Shown: in pieces, positions 1 to 10,407 of the stretch
How the letters are laid out: each line of letters begins with the position of its first letter
How positions within the stretch are numbered: position 1 is the stretch's first letter
DNA from: Straminergon stramineum
Lineage: Eukaryota > Streptophyta > Bryopsida > Hypnales > Calliergonaceae
Reading direction: 5' to 3'
NCBI GenBank assembly: GCA_963920665.1
Contig: OY987269.1
Span: 9,240,501-9,304,500 of the forward strand
Length of the DNA stretch: 64,000 nucleotides
The notes under the pieces: generated by a model
Database searches by the model: none
The model's input: only the letters and a program-made list of their open reading frames with translations
What the model was told of the DNA's origin: nothing
Program-made: the position numbers and the translations under genes

Positions 1-1149
1 GAAGATGGGCATCCCATGAACATCTGTTTCCAACATTGTCCATTTGTTTCAGTGTTGTGGAACAGTAAATAGTATGAAGCGGAGTGGGAGGCCTCATAAA
101 TTAGCAATGCGACACACTAGAGAGTTAAGTCGCCTTCTAACATCAAACAAACGTATTCCACTTGCTAGATTGGTAGAACAAATGAGTGTGAGAGTGCATG
201 CTAATACATTGAGGAAGGTCATAATGAGTCTTGGATTTCGCAATTGTGTTGCTACAAAAAAACCATATCTTAGTTTGAAGCAGAAGGAAGATAGGTTAGC
301 ATTCGCAAAAGCTCATCAAAATTGGACAGAATCCGATTGGCACAACATCATGTGGACAGATGAGTCAAGCTTTGAGATTGGAAAGTACTCACAACAGGTG
401 ACAGTTTGGAGACAACCAAATGAACGCTACTTCCTAGATTGTTTGGCTCCGTCTTTCAAATCCGGTTGCACATCTATTATGATTTGGGGGGCATTCTTAG
501 GTTATCAAAAGTGTCTGCTTGTTGTAATGCAACCTCATAGACGCACAGCTAGCGATTCTATTGAGATTGTGTATGAGGGTTGTTTAAGTGGATTTTACTT
601 TTTGCATGATGATCCAGATAATCTTATCCTTATGGAAGACGGTGCTCCAATGCATCGTAGTGTCCTATCTAGTGCTTGGAGACATGCGCATGGCATGAAG
701 AAGCTTCAATGGCCGGCAGATTCACCTGATTTAAATCCTATCGAGAATCTCTGGAAGATTCTAAAAGATGATGTTCAAAAGGAGTCTCTACCAAGAAATA
801 GGGATGAATTGGTCGAAACTCTCCAACGAGTATGGAAAGAAATGTCTCTGCAAACCATCAACGTGCTCATTGCTAGTATGCCTTTTCGTATGGAGGCTGT
901 AATCAATGCCTACGGTGGTAGTACTAGGTGGTAGATACAATACTATAAAAAGCTCTATTACTGTAGAAATATGTTCTTTCATTTTGCAAACTTAATATAC
1001 CATGAAAATAGACTCAATGATCTATCCAACACACTTTACAACTCCTCAATCGGAGGATTTTTGAGTACATACTACCATTTCAAAATTTTCCTTTCAGTCA
1101 AGTTTCTACATCTTTTGGGATAGTGACCAATACGTATTGGAGGGTACTG
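1..1149 (+). mobile_element. Tc1/mariner (Tc1-like, DD34E) DNA transposon, 5' end outside the window
   Basis: The transposase ORF is followed by about 215 bp ending in a sequence that looks like a Tc1 terminal inverted repeat. Read from the other strand, the end begins CAGTACCCTCCAATACG, and it is followed by TA at 1150-1151, the target site of this superfamily. The last 30 bp hold two perfect palindromes, CCAATACGTATTGG (1127-1140) and TACTGTACAGTA (1145-1156, which straddles the proposed junction). The left inverted repeat and the first helix-turn-helix would lie before position 1, so the end is inferred from one terminus only. Confidence 0.7.
44..937 (+). CDS. Tc1-like transposase, DD34E catalytic domain, N-terminus incomplete
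   Basis: This is the cut-and-paste transposase of the element, acting in the nucleus on its own terminal repeats. The frame gives 296 residues ending in TAG. A GRPR-like motif (GRPHKL, residues 15-20) is followed by a second helix-turn-helix region (about 22-65). The catalytic domain carries D106 (MWTDESSF), D199 (LMEDGAPMH) and E234 (SPDLNPIENLW). Exactly 34 residues separate the second Asp from the Glu, the DD34E signature of the Tc1 group. The C-terminus (SMPFRMEAVINAYGG) is typical. The frame opens at TTG, not ATG, and a stop lies at 17-19. Positions 40-50 resemble a 3' splice site (TTTGTTTCAG), so the first exon may lie upstream; otherwise the N-terminus is broken. The rest has no stop or frameshift, suggesting recent activity. 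Confidence 0.85.
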
Positions 1150-1151
1150 TA

Positions 1152-4100
1152 CAGTAGAAGATCTCCCCTTTCCACCCCTAATTCCCAGGAGGAATAGTTA
1201 CACTTCTCTCCTACACAGGAGAATTCCTTGTCATTCATCAGACAAAAAATGTTTGCCACATTGTTTATGGGTTAAACTTCCCTCATCAAACTATCTAGAG
1301 AGCAAACTACACAATACACATGGTTAACCTTAGAAGGATGGGCCTATAACCACTGATTTCAAGCCACATTGTCCATCACTTTGTTTGTTGCTATTTTGCA
1401 AATAAATATGAAGAAAAATTTTTATATTTATTTTTCAGAGATGAATTCACATGTTTAATACAAGTCAAAAAGTTTTCAAATTTGAAAATACTGTGAATTT
1501 TTTAAGAAAAAAATGATAAAAAATTCATATCAAATACAAAATATACTTGAAAAATCTGAAATTTTCACTATATATGTACATTACAGTGTCTAACATCTTA
1601 GTATAAACCAAAGTTATTGTATCAATCTAAAATTAGAAAATCAACAAACCATAGCTATAGGCCTAAAGTTCATATTGCTATAAAATATTGAAATTTGTGA
1701 ATTTTTCAAAATTTCCAATTGGAGTAGAAACTGCACATGCTAAGCTTCATTTCATTACTTGGACTCAAATTCAAAAAATATCATTTTAATGGATAAAATT
1801 CACATCAAGAGTAAATAGCAAGAAATGCCCAAAATACACCACAAGGGTGATTTGTGTATTAAGTATCTTCCTATTTAGAAAAGCCAATAATACCACAACG
1901 AGAATATTGACAATACTATTCACTAAAAATGTACTCAAGCGACTTCAAAAAATATATTGGATGAAAATTCTTTTCTTTTCTTCATGAAGTCATTTGATCT
2001 AATCCGATATGATAATCGTGAAGTCATCCATCAGACATTTAGTATCTGTGGCATCCTTCTAGGATTAAGGTGGGTACACCCAAAATTGTATGTTGCCTAG
2101 AATTGCCATCATCATTGTATGTACATCTTCAAAATCAATATGTACTTGTGTTGAAATGATTTTAGATCCTTTGCAAAAAAAACTTTGATCCATCATAACT
2201 TTTGCATACAATATCCAAATATTGAATTCTTTGGTGGGTTGAAACCTCCTTTCACTTTCCAACAATAATATATGAAAATTTGACTAGTTTAATAATAGTA
2301 AATAGGTACAATAGCAAAAAGTGGTAGTTGAAGGGTACTCACCTTGTAGCTAATTCTTCAAATAGCTTTGGATTTGAATTTGTTTTCTTGTAGTCTTGTG
2401 CAAGACGATGTGGTATAATGCACACATTATTGAACATGATCCTCTCATAGAAGTAATGGTTAGTCCAAGTGAGACTAAGATTTGAAAAAATAGAGATCTA
2501 GTTGTTGCATAAAGCAGAAGCTTTGATTACAACAACAATTGGAAGTTGTCATAACATTGTTAAGAAGACTAACCTACTCCTCCTTGAAAATTGGGATAAT
2601 CCTTCTTTGGATTCCTAGTAAGGAATTTTGTTTAATCTATAAAGTGTCATTGGCTAGATGAATAGGAAGTTACAGCTCTAGTTTCATTGGCTAAGTGGAA
2701 AATTGCAAGAGAGTCATTGGCTAGTTGAAAAGTTGCCATGCTTTGGGGGCTTCCACTTTTAGGGGCTTCCACTTTCGTGAAGCAAAAGACCCTCCCCCCA
2801 AGTATTGGTTAATCATTTTATGTGTGGGTCACGGAAAAATTTTAGATAGCTCCACTATAAGATTTTTGAGGCAGTCACTATCCTACAAAAAATAGGTTGA
2901 CTTGTCAAAGCTTGAGGACCACCTACCTAAGGCTCATTTTTTTTCTAATGGGAGGCAAGGGTGAATTGGCCCCCTTGTTGTCCTTTTCTTTACCCTTGGG
3001 AAAAACAATGGAAGTTGTTATTTACTACCCATGATAAAATTTGGAAATTTTGAATTTCTATTATGAAATGAAGGCCCCAAAGTATCTGTGAGAGGTGAAA
3101 AAATACAAAAGTAATTAACAACAAAATAAATAAATTTTTTTTCATTTATGCTTGGCACAGTTGGTTGGGACAACAAGGGGGTGCAATTCACCTTAGTTGC
3201 ATTTTGGAATTTGGAAGGCACCTTACAAGCAAAAGAATAACCTTATAAAAATCTTTTGTGAGTAGGGGTATCTTAAGGTGCAAGGTATCTTGAGGGCTAA
3301 AATCATTCTACATGGAAAAAGGAACTATTGCCTTTTTCAAAAGTTGAACTTTAAATGTAAATATTTGAAGATCCATAAATTCAATTTTTTTGAAAATTCA
3401 TAGATTGAATAATTTGATAGTACTAAACAAGATCCCATGGTTGTATTTTCATTAAACATGTTAAAAAACAAGTATTGCTACTCTTATTCAATGTACATCA
3501 CTCAGTCAAGCTCATAACAAGTGTATGCTTATAATATGCATGCACTCTTGACCAACATCCATATCAATTGATCTCAGCCTTCCTCTACCTTTAAGTAATG
3601 TGGGGCCCTTTATGTTAGAGTCTATGATGCCATGATAACTTCTCTCCTAGAACATTGCTATTCTCTAGACTTAAGCTCAAATGATCAACAATTTATGTCT
3701 CCAATGGATGAAAATTGAAGACTATCCATGTCATATTTTCCCTATAGAGCACAATTGCAATGGCTAGCACTATGCATTAGTGAATTCTGAATGTCGTTCT
3801 CTTTCCCATAGCATCCCTACACAAAATTAAAAAGAGACCCAATTAATAGAGTATCCATGGAGTTGGTCTTTTTCCTACCATATTTTAGCCAATTTAGCCT
3901 TTCTATATAGTGACCAATTTTCTTTGGAGTTGAAATTGTCACCAATCCTAGATTGGAGCCATAATAAAAATTTTCAATTTTGGACTAATAAATTATTTTA
4001 AAACTCCATTTGATTTTCTTAAATTATCTTTAGCTAAAACTACTATTTAAGTATGGTACACAAAAACCCATCTTCAATCTATGTATACTTTTATGCCTTC

Positions 4101-6090
4101 TTTTAATGAATGGACCTATTCTATGCAAGCATGAGGGACATTAACCCCTAAATGTCTAGATTCATCTCCAACATTGACAATTTGGGAAAAATCATTATAA
4201 AGTGCTATTTGGAAGCATATTTTGGAATTGATATACAAATAAAAGTTGTAGATTTTGATATGTAGATTCCATCTATATAGTTAGACTCACTAATGCTATC
4301 ATCAATCTTCTTTTTATAAAATTTAAAAGAAAAATTCCAAAATTCCTTCAAAATTTGATTACAAGCAAAATCTTATCATTTTTTGAGGAATTTTATTTAG
4401 AATGGACTTGAAATGAAGTTCTCTTCACGAAGTGATTTTTTGAAATTTTTTTGTTCTTTCAATCTATGACCTCATTTTGGCAAATCTAATTTTGAACTAA
4501 AGTCAATGCAATTTGTTTCTTGACATACTTGCACATTTGTAATTTTAGAAAAAATATGTACTCTAGCAACATCAAATCCAATCCTTAGATAGGACAACAA
4601 CTTGATAACGTATCTCCACAAATTAGAATAACTTTCATCCAAGTAGTTAGGAGGATGAAATTGGACTTTCCATTTGTTCATTGTCTAGAAAATGGACATT
4701 GGAGCACTTAGGGGTTAACTTAGTGACAAATCACTCTTTTGAATTTACTAATTGTTATCTTGGGTGATGTATTTTATTTTTCTCTATTAGAATTTGGTAG
4801 ATAGACAATCTGTATTTTGTTGATAGCAATTCTTGACTCATGAAGATTTACTTAATTTCTAAATATTGCTCATGTTTGAAGCCTACTAAGTGTAGATTTA
4901 AGGCTTTTGGAGAAATTAAAAGTATCATCTTTAGTGATTTCTCCTAACCAAATCCACTGAATATTCTTATGTTATTAATATTGTTGACATCAACCTTGTT
5001 TTGAAGTTATTATATTAGGACATTTGTTGTATTGGTTTACAACTGACATAACATTCAATAGCCTTCAAAGAGGCTATCTTTTGCCTTCCAAACATTCAAT
5101 CCATAAAGTTCATCCAAAGTTGACCAATAAGTTTTGTATAAATAAATTATTAATAATACGATGTATATTGTCACACCCAAAGCAAGGTTTTCTATCCCAA
5201 CGTAATGCTAGCTTTTCCTGTCGGCATGTCCATTAGCATCTGTCAAGACACATCTTAACATGTCAAAATTCACATAAGCTGAATTATTTTTTGGAAGGCT
5301 TGTCCATCCAAGGCAACAGATGGACCATCAAAAAAAAATTTGCAAGATCCTAATGGACATTAGGATTGAATCTTGACGTTTCATCAATCATGTGTCCATC
5401 CATATGTGACATGATACTAAAATCCTTGACCCAAAGAATTGAGTATAGATTACACATCTTGATGTTGGCATATCAATGGTAGTTAATGGATGGATGGGGG
5501 CTGAGACTTCCTAGTCACTAAAATGTTTTGCTATCCTCTTCACTACTTTTTAATTTTTTGATGCATTTTGACATGTGTCTTCTTAGTTGATGATGGGTGC
5601 AAAATATTCTATAGTGTATCATCCTCTAAGTAAATTGATGTGTACTATTCTACACCATTCTGTTGGGGGGAAGGCAATCAATTGGATTGCTATTGATTGT
5701 TGTGAACCTTGAGTGACGTACTTCTTTTTTCTTCATTGGAGATAGGGGACAATTTGCATTAGGGTGATGACATTTCTTGAGTGTGGAGATTGATTGATCG
5801 ATGGCTTGTTTGGACCATTTGGTTACTCACATCCATAGATTTGTATTATGCGCTTGAATTTTTTCGAGAAATTAAAAATTGGGTCTAGTTTTTTTCCCTT
5901 GATATATGTATTGAGAAATTACTCATTAGAGAATTGTACGCTATTATGCCTTCCCTCAGAAGGAGATTGGAACAAATACTTGGTGTGTGATTGGAAACCT
6001 TTCAACTTGTTCCCATCCATTAGCAATTATTTATCCCTCAAGATGTATTATAATTAGCAAGTGTGACTATTAGAATCTGAACTATTGCAA
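1152..6090. other. AT-rich intergenic sequence, no gene recognised
   Basis: Only short ORFs (under 75 codons) with AT-rich, low-complexity translations occur. A TGTCACACCC sequence at about 5164 resembles the start of some plant LTRs, but I could not find a matching end or target duplication. No RNA gene was recognised. Confidence 0.5.
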
Positions 6091-6159
6091 TAATGAGGTT
6101 GTCATGTGTATATATTTTGAATACAAAACACATGTACACACCCATACTTCCACTTTAAC

Positions 6160-6470
6160 AAAACATAGTAAAAGAAACCGCACTCAAATTCAAGTGCAGT
6201 TCTTTCTACCACGTTTTTGTGCATGCTTGCGTAGTTGGCTATTAGCTTCTTTTGTGATTTTCGACTTTCATTTTTATAATTTTGGAGCATGTAATATACC
6301 ATTGGAAACATCTTCTCAAGACCTTTCCAACGGTATATTACATGCTCCAAAATTATAAAAATGAAAGTCGAAAATCACAAAAGAAGATGACTATGTGCGT
6401 AGTAGTCCTGCACAAAAACATGGCAAAAAGAATTGTAGTTGATTCTGACTATGGGTTTTCTTACTACTTC
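6160..6470. repeat. Foldback (inverted-repeat) element
   Basis: About 62 bp at 6246-6308 are repeated almost exactly as the reverse complement at 6328-6388, with about 20 bp between. Weaker, gapped complementarity continues outward to roughly 6160 and 6470. Both arms translate, in opposite directions, to related peptides sharing YYMLQNYKNESRKSQKK. I read this as a consequence of the inverted duplication and not as two genes. A transcript would fold into a long hairpin. Confidence 0.75.
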
Positions 6471-6487
6471 ACATATGAAAAAATTGA

Positions 6488-7000
6488 ATGAGTATATCAT
6501 CTCCAGATGGTAGATTTGTGCACTAGAGTTAGACAACTCTACTTTGATGACAAATGCATTGGAGTTAGAGAGCTCCCAAGTAAAGTTAAATGTATTGGAA
6601 CTTGGAGTTAGATAACTTCAAATGGAAGATCAAGATTTGGATAAGATATGACTAGGACTTTTACTTTAGTGGATGTTTCTAGATAGAACCAAGAATAGAA
6701 AACTAAAGATAGAAAAGAAGTCCTAGTCTTCTATTGATGATCTCTATTATATAAGATAGAGTTTGAGTGAAGATAACTCTCTTTGGAGATTGATCTCTAT
6801 CTATGGTTAGGTGGTTTAGAATCCTTGTAAAAGCATTCTTGCTGATAAGTATATTTTTGTGTTCTTAATTGGAGTCTATTGTGGGAGATTTGGAATAGAA
6901 ACTCTATCTCTATCTTAGGTTTCCATTTTTGGGGGTTTATCAATTAATTATTTTGTGGGACAAGCTTATAAGCATTGACTCATCTTCCACCTTCGATCAT
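6488..7000 (+). repeat. LTR-like repeat, family C, copy 1
   Basis: This segment is the diverged reverse complement of 49.2-49.87 kb; a shared landmark is GGAACTTGGAGTTAGATAAC. A TATA-like CTATTATATAAG (about 6747) has a counterpart in the other copy, fitting an LTR promoter. The left side abuts the foldback element. A degenerate sequence at about 7157 (TTGGTATTGATTGAGC) resembles the Met-tRNA primer-binding site of Copia elements. No gag or pol follows, so it is probably a solo or truncated LTR. Confidence 0.5.
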
Positions 7001-8242
7001 GCCACTATTTTTTTTTTGACATTATTTTTCTTTTCATTGCTCAAAGTTGCAAGCTTTCTTGAAATTCTTTTTGCGAGGTTGTATAGGTTGTTGTCTTGCT
7101 AGTGGTTGTCATTTTGTATCTAGTGAGTGCTCTTGTGACTCTTTCACATTTTTTTGGTATTGATTGAGCTTTTCATTGTTGCTCTTAAAGCCATACATTG
7201 TTAGTTTGTCTAGTTCAATTAAAATCGAATTGGATCAAACGAGAGCTTCTTCTTAAAACTACATAGAGTTGCAACAAGGCTTTCAACTATGTAACTAGGT
7301 TGCAAAAAGTTGAGAACCTCAAGTTCCATAATCTTGCATGGACAAATGAATCCATCATGCTTGACATTTAGGAATTCTATAGGAGAGGAATCCATTGTAG
7401 AGATTGGGACTATTGTGTATTGAGTTGCTTTTATAATTTTTGCAAAGTTGGTTCAAGTTGGTCCAAGTCTTCAAAAGAAGTCCAATCATTTTTTTAGATT
7501 GAAGTAAGGTAGAGGTTTGGAGAATGGAAGATGTTTCTTTGCTAAATTGATTGAAAGTTATTGCTTCAATATTAGGATTCGGATTGTTGCAATTTGTGAT
7601 TATAGAATGATACATAGATCTAACATGTTTGGGCCAATACATGTAGGTCCCTCCAAATTTAAGCCAATGTAGTGACACCACTTGACTCAAGAATTGTTTG
7701 CATTCTGAAATGTCAGAAACAACTTTGTAATTCATTGGGTAAAATAAGATTGGAGTTTAGATTGCAAACATCCCATGTCTATACTAAATATGGAGCACAA
7801 TAGAGTATTTCCACAAGATTAAACCAACACTTGTAGATTGTGTTGAAACTATGTGACTTACATCTCATTATACTTTTCATTTGTATACTTCTAGCACAAT
7901 TAGACTTGTTGGAGTTGCTAGTGGATAATAATACATATTCATCTAAGTGACTCCAATATCTTTCCTAGTATAGGGTCCTCCTTTATGTTGACCACAAAAT
8001 TCTACTAGCTATGGTTGTAGCCTTGACAACTTCCAAGAGTAGCATGGATCTTAGAGCCTTTGGAGAGTTTTTCCTGCACGTAGGAATTTGCAGATAAGGA
8101 GTTCTGGCTCACACAATTGGTCCATCAATTGTGGAAGCTTCAATAAACCACCCTTTCCCTTGGTAAATGTGAATCTAATTTTTTCACTTGACTAACTCAT
8201 AAATTTGTATTGGTCTTTGTGTAGGTGTGAAGGCTTGTAAAG
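7001..8242. other. AT-rich sequence without recognised genes
   Basis: A minus-strand ORF of 126 codons (7355-7735) is present but has no recognisable domain and the composition of its surroundings; I do not call it. Short direct repeats of GTTGCAA-type words occur at 7265-7315. Confidence 0.4.
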
Positions 8243-9420
8243 ATGTCTAGTTCGAAAAGGAAAGGAAAGAAAGGGATGAAGGGACGAGGTGGGGCCAACA
8301 AAGGAAGAAGAGACCAAGGTGAAGGAGAAACTTGGTGTCCAGAGGTTAGCGACGGTTTGGTTGAAGTCATTTTTGTAAAAGAACACATGCGGTTCTTCAA
8401 GATGCTAGAAAGTGCAAATCAATGTATTCCTTCATCATTTCTTGAAGACATTTTGATCGAGTGTTATGATAAGTGGAAATTGCATATTCTAGATATGTTT
8501 TTTCTATTGAGTCTTTCTATTGTTTTAAAGAGTGATTTATTAGTTTTGTATTTTCAAATAAAAGTCAATGACTTTCAAATTTTGTATTAATGTCTATTTA
8601 TAATTGTTTAATTTTTAGATCTTCAAGCTACTGATCTAGTTGCTCGAGCTATTCCAAGGATTCCCTCAATTGGATCCACCTTCCTTAATTGGAATGGTGT
8701 GATTTTGGTGGAACTCAAAGAAGAGAAGGTTAATTTGGGGTTAATTCCACAATGGAAGAATTCGGAAATTCAATACTTGGATGCAGAATTGAAGATGAAG
8801 GCGACTTTGGATTCGATTGACAAGAAGGTGGAGCCTTTACAGATAATGTTAGAGGTGGACAATAAGCAACTTGAAGCAACCAATAATCAAATCAAAGCAT
8901 TGGAGCAAGGTTGTGATCAAATCAAAGAGGAGAAAGAAATGGCCGATGAATGTCTCAAAAAATTGGAGGAGTTGTAGGTACAAATTGCAACCAAATGTTT
9001 GTCTAGAATTTGCATGTTCATTTGTTGTTGTGTCATCAGAAACATAGCAAAGGCATAGACATAAATGTATAAATGAATTGGAGTCTTTCAATTGGACACA
9101 TATGAAGAGCTCAAACAACATGTATTGCTCACAAATCAAATCACAAGAAACGTGTGACATTAGAAAAGAGGAGGAAAATCGAAAAGTAGAAATGGAAAGA
9201 TTTTTTTGAATCTTTTGATTAGCAAGATTGGAAGAAGTTTTTTGGAGAAGAACAAAATTGACAAAAAATGGAAAAAATAAGAAGCTTCTTGGCGTTGGGT
9301 TGATGGCAACAAACAAGAACATTCATGAAATTTAGTATGGAGATATTTACAATAATATCTTTGCAGTGGAGGTTGCACAAGACCAAGCAACTTGGGTGTG
9401 GCTCTTAGCATTTGTTTTTT
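8243..9420 (+). pseudogene. Decayed hypothetical gene: basic N-terminus plus coiled coil
   Basis: I do not recognise the family. The first exon starts at ATG 8243 with a Lys/Arg/Gly-rich segment (SSKRKGKKGMKGRGG), then a region containing ETWCPEVSDGLVEVIFVKEH. A pyrimidine-rich stretch ends in AG at 8618, after which an open frame runs to TAG at 8977. Its last 60 residues form a clear coiled coil (heptads around LQIMLEVDNKQLEATNNQIK). Exon 1 must end near 8460 for the frames to join; the best phase-matched donor is weak. After the stop, further Lys/Glu-rich coding-like pieces continue in shifted frames to about 9420, so the locus looks like a degraded copy of a longer gene or transposon ORF. 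A short two-exon gene remains possible. Confidence 0.35.
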
Positions 9421-9729
9421 TTATGATAGAGGAAGACATCACCACCAGTTGAAGATTTTTATTTTATAAGAAAAAATGTTATGCTTGTAATTTTGCTACT
9501 TGTAGCTTTCTCGATTACTTTGTAGTATCTGAAGATTGATGTCAAAGCTTCTTCTCTTTGTTATCAGATTAGACGGTGTCCCTTCATATTTACTTTCGCA
9601 ACTACTTTCTCAATTCTTCCCTTTCAAACATCCAAGTTGACATCTGGAATATTTGTTAGCGTGCTTTGTTTTAGATCAATCTTCTATTTTTCTTACCAAT
9701 TAGATACGTAGTACTGAGTACTATTTACA

Positions 9730-10407
9730 AAGCCGAACGGTGGCATGCCACTTGGAACACTCCGGAGTCCGGACTCCGCTTCATGTTTGGACTTCGAAAT
9801 TCAGGCAGTTGCAGCGAGGTTTGGTTATTTTTGCAGGGAAGTCCTGTGCATTCTACATTCTCAAGATAGGTGTCTGAGAATTAATCCCAAACAAATAATT
9901 AACTCACCAACTCATACCAATCAGCATCCCCTTCAGCTTCACAGAACTCATCAACTACAACATCGTGTCCAACACTGGCTTATAATTCATCATTTATTAA
10001 CACCTTTGCCGCTACACAAGGCGCCTCACCCAATGGGCACAATATGTAAGCAAGGACAACTTCGAAGCCGTGGCCAATCAAACCCCGCTTCATTCATTGA
10101 ATCATCCTAAACCCTACGCACTTATACACATACAGCTCCACCTCAGCAACGCTCATGTTATTCCTGCTATCAGGGTCCACGGACGCCGCTTCTAGAATAA
10201 TAAAATATTACTTACTCTCACCAGACCCCAAACTGCACCTCCAAAACGAGCTCTACTCTGGAAAAAACCGACACAGTCGCCGAGGCTGACTATTCCCATT
10301 CTCGCCATTTACATGCTACATACACGGGCTGCTCGGAGTCCGTCGCCGGGAAATACGCCCGACCCTACTTGGCTGTAATGATATCGAATCTCACCTACAA
10401 TCACCTG
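9730..10407 (-). other. 3' untranslated region of the SEC24 gene (extent inferred)
   Basis: The sequence stays GC-richer than the surrounding intergenic DNA down to about 9.73 kb, where composition changes sharply. A minus-strand AATAAA lies at 9998-9993, about 410 nt after the stop. GT-rich donor-like sites just after the stop suggest a possible 3'UTR intron. No plus-strand gene is supported here. Confidence 0.45.

Noticed and set aside
5164..5250. TGTCACACCC as an LTR start
   Set aside because: No matching 3' terminus or target duplication was found, and the motif is too short to stand alone.
7355..7735. Minus-strand ORF of 126 codons
   Set aside because: No domain, no splice support, and the same AT-rich composition as its surroundings; expected by chance in this much sequence.
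8849..9322. Minus-strand ORF of 157 codons
   Set aside because: It is antisense to the coiled-coil coding remnant; the Phe/Leu-rich translation is what reversed Lys/Glu codons give.
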